Of a stretch of 64,000 nt of DNA, positions 56,687-64,000 are shown piece by piece. Position numbers and translations under genes: made by a program. Origin of the DNA: Xiphias gladius. Lineage: Eukaryota > Chordata > Actinopteri > Istiophoriformes > Xiphiidae. Positions within the stretch are counted from its first letter, which is position 1. Every line of letters starts with the position of its first letter. The notes under the pieces are model-generated. The model saw only the letters and a program-made list of their open reading frames with translations, did no database searches and was not told where the DNA came from. The stretch lies in assembly GCF_016859285.1 (NCBI RefSeq), contig NC_053411.1, positions 1,737,501 to 1,801,500 on the forward strand, written 5' to 3'.

Positions 56687-59600
56687 AGATGAAATGCTAC
56701 AAATGACAAAAGTCATAACAATGTTCATGGTTAGTCAAAAGTATCAAATGCTAAGTTAAAATGTAGGTTTTTAAAGTCAGGTTTATTACTTTAAAAAAAA
56801 CTTAATGTCACTATTCTGACTATTATGAGTATTAGCACAGAATCAGCCAATTCTTAACTTTTGCCTCATTTTCCCTTTTTGTCTGCTAAGTCAATAACTT
56901 GTAATTCCATATGCAGTACAGTGGCCCTCAGAGCGCTCCCAACAGTTTGTTCCACCCATCTGTGCATCACTTTCCCATTGCCCAATTAGTCTCCTGCAAC
57001 TGTATCTGAATTTAGCTGCCCACCTAGTTTTTTCCAGATCGTCGAGTGACTTTTACCTGTTCAGATTGATAACCTTGCCGACCTCTGCGTGTCAGTTTGA
57101 CCAAATAGACTTGGTTTTTGACCTACCTGCCTTTTCTATGAGTCCTGCTTGTGAGTCCAGACCTTGCTCTACTGAGCCATCACAAGTAGTTTCGACTTGT
57201 ATCTCAGAATTTTGAGTCATAAATGTATCATTGTAATTTAGTATCTCATAATTTCGACTTTTTATGTCCTTATATGGGCTTACCATGAATATTTGTTATC
57301 CTTAACATTTTTTCTACAAGATATGGATTTACTGCAATATCAGTCCAGTCTAACCAGACTTATGGTTTGACCTACAACACACTTCAGTTCCTAGTTATTG
57401 TCAAAGCTTGTTTTTTTTATTTCCTCTTGTAACTTAAAAAAACCAACTAAATATTCTTATAATATTATTTAAGAAATTACTGTTACATTTAGAGTTGTAC
57501 TTTTGCTGATGTTCGTATTTTGTCCTTTAAGAAACAGCTGTAAGGGGAGAGAATATAGATCAGGTTGTAGTGGAAGACAAGGATGACAGTTCTCATGACA
57601 GTTTTCTACAATGTAGTAGTACTGTAACACTACATATACTGTATAAAGTGTGTGTTAGCAGCATCCAAACCAGTCTGACAAAGATAGCTGGTGCTATACT
57701 CATAAATTTACAGTGAGTCTGCTCAATTAGACCCACAGTGTATAGTGAATTAACTTTGATATACTACACCATAGTACATGGAGTGATGAGTGTGATTGAA
57801 TAATTGCCAGCAGCAGTGTTGGGGAAGCAGAGATAATTTTCCCTTTGCAGCTGAAAATGACACATGGTGTTTGAGTTGTGATTATGTTGATCCTCTGAGT
57901 GATTCCCCTCAGGTGAAGAGGGCAGCCATGGTGGAGGAGGAGGATCAAGAAAGATGAAGAGAGGAGGTTCTGGCTTTCACTGTTTGCAATCTTCTGATAA
58001 AATGGGAGGGTTTACTTGGTCAAATAAGACTTGAGAGAGAGAACTTGGTCTTTTCCACATTAACTATTGTTAGTTAAAGGACAAGGCTGGTAATTTTCTA
58101 TATTTTTCTTATTGTCAGTAAATGTAATGTAGAGACCGAAACAAACCATGCGTTAATCAGTTTTTCAATATTTTCTGACTTTCCTAGTCCGTCTGTAGCT
58201 CTCAACCCCAAGCCCCCAAAAATTGGTAAAATTTAAACTACTGACTTTAATAATACTGGAATCAGATGTATTTAATTGTAAACTCTCTGCTGGTTATGTA
58301 ACCCCCCCAAATTCAGGACATCACCTTAGGGTCCTAATGGTAGCTTCACAAAGAGGAGAATTTGCAGTAAATAAAAAGAGGGTACCTGCATAAGACATCT
58401 GCTTGATTTGTTTACCTCAGACTGCAAAAACCTCACAATAGCTTGACACCAAACAAGTACTGTGGATTCTGTCCCTCTTTCTCTTACATTGGAAGTGGAT
58501 TAGGAAGTGATCTCTTTGCAGCCACTATAACAAGGACAAATAATCACAACGACCAAAACCATAAATGTACCCATGGGCCTGAGAGAATTGTTCTGGGACA
58601 GAACCGCAGTGTTAACATGAAATTCCAATATTGAATTTTTTTTCCATGTGCCGGTTCTGTGTAACACTTTCATACTGAATTGAGTTTGATGAAATGAAAA
58701 TACCAAACAAATTTTAAAATATTTACTGAAAGAAAATCACTTACAATGTTGTATATTTTCAGAGTGTTAGTGCATAATGTTAACATTAGCAATTAACCTT
58801 AAAAAGGACAAACGTCATCGTCTGTTCAAGACAGTTCTACCCTCTTTACAGTTTGCCTTCAGCGTGTAGAGATTTTCACCGTCCTTCATCTTCTTCCTCT
58901 TATTACTCATACATACAGTACATGTTTACTGTCAGATAGCAAACCAAGCCTAAAAGTGCATAAACCTTTTACTGATGCCAAGGAATTAGATGAATCTGTA
59001 CTTGTTTGCTTTTCCTAAATCCCTGGAATGAGAGTCTCAGAAACCTGACTTGACTCTGAATATGAAATTCATTGCAACACAATATCATCTCTGGATATTG
59101 CCTTGTGATTTTGTTCACACTGTGTCAGAGAGACGTTGATTCAATTCTTTGGTCAGTTTTGAAGCTGCAGTCTGAGGTGCTGTTTTATTGGACTCCGTTA
59201 TATTGCATATTTTGTTCCCTCATTTGGAAGGAAGGCATTTGTTGACAGTCTGTTTATGTCTGCATGTGGAGGCTGTAGGGGTGAACGGATGCCATCCTAT
59301 GGTTAAAAGGCAAGAACTTTATAGGGACACAAGAGGGCACCTAGAGCTTAATTTTGAGAACATGCACACGGTTTGGAGGAGTGGCTGCCTGATATTGCAG
59401 TTCTCTAAAAAATTAGAGCAAGATGCAAACATTTGTAGACTTTTGCATCCAGTGTAAAAGTGTTTTTGATGCTGACTGCACAGTAAGTGGCTACTGACCT
59501 TAACCTATGTGGATGACTCCAAGGGTTTACCAACGTTAAGCATCATACTTTGATGTACTATATGTGTACAGGCGGTTTCATTTGTATGACACACCTCTCA

Positions 59601-60249
59601 GCAGCCACGTCCACTTCCATCATACAGAGTCATTGGCTGCACACCAATAATATTTAAATATATGAACCAGTTACAGAAAAAGCTGTGTGAAAATAAAAGT
59701 TGTGATGCAGGAGAAGATCAATGCCAGAATAGTTTTTTTTTTTTTTTTTTCCCCCCCACAAATTCCATTCATGAGACACAGTAAACCCAAGTTGGGAAAT
59801 AACTCAGTAAATACACTCAGTTGCTATAGTGAGGTAGAATTGTAGGTACTTCAGGTAGTTTTAGGTAATTGTGCCACTTTTTATGTGTGATCCACTGCAT
59901 TTCTTGTGGAGAAGCGTGAAAAAACCAGCTGGACCACACTTGTAAATTAAAATGCTGTTTACATTTCATTTTTGCAAAATATGTAAGTAAGTTTTGACCA
60001 CTTGGGCGTAGCAGAGCAACCTGTAAACAGAACACTTATATAAAGTATGATCATCTTATAAGACTGTATGTTAGCAAACAGTTGCTTTTTTTTTTTTTAC
60101 ACATATGAACACGGACCGGCTTTAGAATTGGAGCTGCATTTGTGTCCAGTTAATGAAGTAAATGCAGAAAGCCAAAAAAAAAAAAAAGCTGGTGATTTTA
60201 CATAGTAAAGCATTTAGCAGCTAGAGAGACAGTCAGTATAGAGAGAGTC

Positions 60250-60500
60250 GCAGAAAAATTGAGGGAGAGATTTAACATGCAACAATGGTCCTCCAGCCAG
60301 GAGTCCAACTATGGACATTGCTTTTACGTGGTACATAATTAAGGAAAAACCTAAATCACAAAGACTGCTCATCTGGCTGGTGTTTCCAAAGGAACAGTGA
60401 CTAAAGTGACATCTGCTTTTAGATCTATGAAAAAGAACATCAGTAAACAGGGTCAGAAGTTGTTGACAGCAAACATTTGATGACCATGATACAGCAAGAA
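60250..60500 (+). mobile_element. Tc1-like transposase N-terminal remnant
   Basis: The plus strand reads HLAGVSKGTVTKVTSAFRSM then KKNISKQGQ, resembling the paired-like HTH of Tc1-type transposases (the VS.TTV turn). A stop follows shortly. No inverted repeats were seen. Confidence 0.55.
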
Positions 60501-60799
60501 CAGTCATTGACAATTACATAGAGAAGGATATTATAGTAGGGTTGCATTGCATAAACCTGTCATTACAAAAATCAATGCACGTTAGTGCAGCTTTAATATT
60601 TTACTGTTAGTACTTTCACTTACATTATGAATGCAGAACATTAAAGCTACATCAACTGAACAAGCCAAAAGCACAACATTTACACACTATCATCTTTTTT
60701 TTGTTTCTACAAATGTATTAGCAAAAATATTGCTTATTTACACATCCAGCAGACAGAGCAACATTCAGTCTTTTTTCTGACCACTTGATGAATCCAAGT

Positions 60800-61120
60800 C
60801 CAATATTCATTCTCTGTTTAGCTTTATCCTGGGCTCTTTACCTGCTAAATGCTCCAATACTTTTTCAGTACTCTCTGACTAACTTTGTCTGTCTGCTGTT
60901 TGGTGCTGAGCAGGTAGTGGACAGTGAGATTAATCAAAGCTTTTTCACAGAAGACAGCTGCTGCTGAAAATTATGTAGATGAAAGTGGAGACTATGGGCC
61001 ACAAAACCAAAACAATGAGCTAAAAGATGCTAAAAAGCTGAGGGGAACTGCAGAGTTGTGATAATTCTCTGTGGGTTTTTGTGACAACCAGGGACACCTT
61101 TCAGAGTATACAGTCATCAT
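60800..61120. repeat. Three-copy dispersed repeat, copy 3
   Basis: Shares TTTGTCTGTCTGCTGTTTGG with copy 1, and AGCTGAGGGGAACTGCAGAG and AATTCTCTGTGGGTTTT with copy 2. All three copies have the same orientation. Confidence 0.7.
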
Positions 61121-61635
61121 AAAAATATTTCCAGTGCACCTTTAACTTACGGCTTTTGGTAAATGATACAGAGTTGCAGCATATATGGATCTGTGTACAG
61201 TGTTTCAGATGGTTTATGAGTTCTCTTTTATGACGTTTTGGCTGCAGTCTATATTACTTTCTGGAAAGAAAAGCTTGACCAGACGAGTCTAGTTGCTGCT
61301 GCCCCCCTTAGCTGAGATGGATTGGTTTGGTCAGACCAATTCAACCTCATGGCTTCCTTTACTCTTCAGTATTAACATTTACATGAGAGAAGATATGGAG
61401 CAAGCTTTTATGTCAGTTTCAGTCAAATTGGATTCACTGGAAGAGGTAATTGAAGAGAAAACTAGTGTTTTTTGCCCCCTCAAGCACATAGTGAGACAGA
61501 AAAGCTTCTATCCTCCGTCCTCTCCATACTAATGTGTTTGTACTGCCAATACCAATAAAAACTCAGGGCTTACTACACGTTGATTTTCATAATAAGACTA
61601 TCAGTCCTATAGAAAACAGAGGTACATTTGTGCAT

Positions 61636-61638
<3 letters not shown>

Positions 61639-61707
<69 letters not shown>
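61639..61707. repeat. (AC)n microsatellite
   Basis: About 34 AC units. Confidence 0.97.
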
Positions 61708-61712
<5 letters not shown>

Positions 61713-62104
61713 GTACTTGCTGAAAACTAAGATTTTGTACCGATGTTTCTTTGCATTTGCCCATTTTACTGTCAGGACAAATTTAGTGATTCAGCTATGT
61801 AGCGTTTCCCTTTTATGAGTATTCGTATCATATTGTGAAAGCTTTGAACTTCCACAGGTCAAGTATGTATCATATATATATGCACAAACAGGGTAAAGAA
61901 GTAAAAAGCTATTTGATATTTTTAGATATACACGTGTTTGGCACAGAAATAGATTGATTGTGAATTTCCTTCTTCTCTGATGTCTTGCTTGTCATATCAT
62001 CTAACAGTATGTGAATCCCTCTTTCAAAAGATGGGATGGGGGGGGGCGGTCTATATGGTTGTTGAAAAGAGATTGGCTAGATGAGTTAAAAAAGGTAAAA
62101 GTAG

Positions 62105-62420
62105 GTGGAAGTTCTCTCAACTCTCATGGCAGAAGCCAGGGACGCAGGAAAAGACCCAAATGCAGATTCACGGGAAAGCAGAGAGGATGAGAGAAGTAAC
62201 TTTTAAATACGTGTAACAGCCTTAAGGGCAGTCAGGTGGACAAGATGGCAGACAGGAATCCCAGAACACAGGCAACAGGAAAATACACACAAGGAGAACC
62301 AAGGAACGCAACCAGGAACAATCCAGGGTAGGTAGAACGTCCACAGAGAAACATGAGGTAGTGAAAACAGAAACAGATGAAACTAGTAAGGGCGGGGAAA
62401 GCAATCACAAAAGATGGGGG
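62105..62420. repeat. Dispersed repeat related to 43.2 kb
   Basis: AAAGACCCAAATGCAGATTC and the following purine-rich CAGG-containing tract match the style and order of the 43.2-kb copy. Short minus-strand frames are low-complexity artefacts. Confidence 0.5.
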
Positions 62421-63909
62421 GAAAAACAAAAAAAAAACAAACAAACACTACAATTCTAGGAGGTGGAACAACCAAACAGACACACAAAGGTAATTAATTT
62501 CAAATACAAGAGTCACAGGAAGTCACATAGTGGGCAGATCATGTCATCAAGCTTTTTTCTTCTTCATCTGGCACACACGTACAGACTAGATTTTTTTAAG
62601 CATACCCTGGCCTTAACTCTGTCAGAGTCTCAGGTTCGTACTCCCAACCGTGAAATCTGTCCTTACCAGAAAAACCACAGCACTGACCCATTTGTACCAG
62701 TTTTGGAAAGCACTAAACAATGTTGTCCAGCAGATTAGGCCGATCAGAGAATGCAATTACAAAATACCTTTGTTGTTTAGGTTGAAGGGTCACCTCATAT
62801 TACCTCTGCCTTTGCTCCTCATGGACAGTCATTATTCACATAATGACAAGAGGTCACTTGTCAGAGAAACGTAAACATTGTTTTAAGTGTTTGAACAAAT
62901 GACAAATGCTTTGGTTTTTCTATTGAGGACAGTCTCTCTGAGCTCTCCCTACCGCTTCACTTATCATTTTATCATCACTTATGCACATTTACAGGTTCTT
63001 TTAATAGCAGACACAGAAATCAGGCATGGTTTACTGTTAAAAATAAATGCAAAAACACAAGAACAAGGGATTTTGGACATGCTGTGTAAATTCTGCAGGT
63101 ATTAAGTGGAATCTCTGGGAAATACTCAAAGCATTAGCCTACAAAACCAAGAAAAAACAACTGAAATGTAAAATGTTCAAAAAAAATGTCATACTCTGTT
63201 TTTATATTTAGTGAACTCAAATCAAGACAGAATATATGTAAACCAATACAAGCTTAATTCTGCTGTACTTTAATACTGACAGTCTTGATTGTCAGCTTGC
63301 TTTTCTTATGCCATTTCCTTCAAAGAAATTGGTCACAGTTATTACATTGGGCCCCATCTGCTTCAGAGACAGAAACATTTCAAAGATTTGTCAGTCAATT
63401 GGCTTGGTTCCACCCTTGTCTCGTACAATAGTGTGTTGTTTTTTTTAATCTTCTTGGAGAGCGATTCTCTGATACACAATGACCCCCTGCCACAAATACT
63501 GAGCATGAAATGCAATTATTGTACAGCAAGAGCAGAATACAAGGCTGTTATCATCTCTTCACTGTTCTTAATTAACTCATCCACTCTGCAAAAGATTTCT
63601 GGCCTATAGGGCAAATTCTAAATTGGCTGAGGGAGGCATACTTCCTCTTGAGATGTGATAATCCAAATAAACATCTCTCTCACCAGAGTACCTCAGAATA
63701 ACTCTGTATTTTTGTGCTCTGCAGTGAGAGCTTTGTTCTTGTGTTTTTAGTAGAGGAGGAGTAAAGTTTAGGCAGAGTTTCTGTCATTCGGGGATCCAGC
63801 TAAGCCCTGATTGATAAAACTGGGCCTGTGTTGTGAGAAGTGTGTCATACTCCCCAGACAGGTCTGCTAATAACATTAGCAGAGAGGAAGGAAAGATTTG
63901 ACTATCTTT

Positions 63910-63911
<2 letters not shown>

Positions 63912-63977
<66 letters not shown>
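63912..63977. repeat. (CA)n microsatellite
   Basis: Thirty-three CA units near the right edge of the window. Confidence 0.97.
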
Positions 63978-63980
<3 letters not shown>

Positions 63981-64000
63981 TGCCACTCACACATTTGATT

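Larger units (their letters stand above)
54900..64000. other. Gene-poor stretch right of rwdd4
   Basis: Only short frames without splice context, microsatellites and repeat relics were seen. No exon of TRAPPC11, the next gene in the human order, was recognised. Confidence 0.5.

Noticed and set aside
59188..59457. 89-aa plus-strand ORF
   Set aside because: No domain, splice context or repeat signature; ORF length is within chance.
63289..63609. 106-aa plus-strand ORF
   Set aside because: No recognisable domain or splice context; AT-rich chance frame.

Overview
The window is vertebrate nuclear DNA, most likely from an acanthomorph (spiny-rayed) teleost fish. Genes are split into short exons with GT-AG introns. 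Non-coding DNA is AT-rich and carries long (CA)n and (TA)n microsatellites plus relics of L2, L1-like, Tc1/mariner and Ty3/gypsy elements. The recognisable proteins are vertebrate. No bacterial-style operons, CRISPR arrays, rRNAs or tRNAs were seen. All assignments come from reading translated exons; no database search was run.

Layout. (1) 4304-13318, minus: a six-exon LAMP-family gene of 327 aa with a signal peptide, a Thr/Pro mucin-like repeat, one LAMP luminal domain, one transmembrane helix and a GYQTL lysosomal tail. This is CD68/macrosialin-like. (2) 14608-15648: an internally deleted Tc1-like transposon. (3) 17375-19911, plus: ing2, two exons, 281 aa, with a C-terminal PHD finger. (4) About 22386-39715, minus: remains of a NACHT/WD-repeat (NWD-like) gene. 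Its WD-repeat exons and splice sites are largely preserved, but it has in-frame stops and at least two frameshifts, and the core NACHT exon is not visible. It is best called a pseudogene. (5) 42.0-47.1 kb: a block of nested transposable elements (L2, Tc1-like, gypsy pol). (6) 50322-54643, minus: rwdd4, seven exons, 185 aa. (7) 54.8-64 kb: no convincing gene, only repeats and microsatellites.

ING2 and RWDD4 are neighbours on human chromosome 4q35.1, so the window keeps an old vertebrate linkage, here with the decayed WD-repeat gene between them. ing2 acts in chromatin (PHD reader of H3K4me3 in Sin3/HDAC complexes), the LAMP-like protein in endosomes and lysosomes, and rwdd4 is a small RWD-domain protein. 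There is no sign that they form a functional unit. The ing2 and rwdd4 promoters share an NRF1-like GCATGCGCAGT motif typical of housekeeping promoters.
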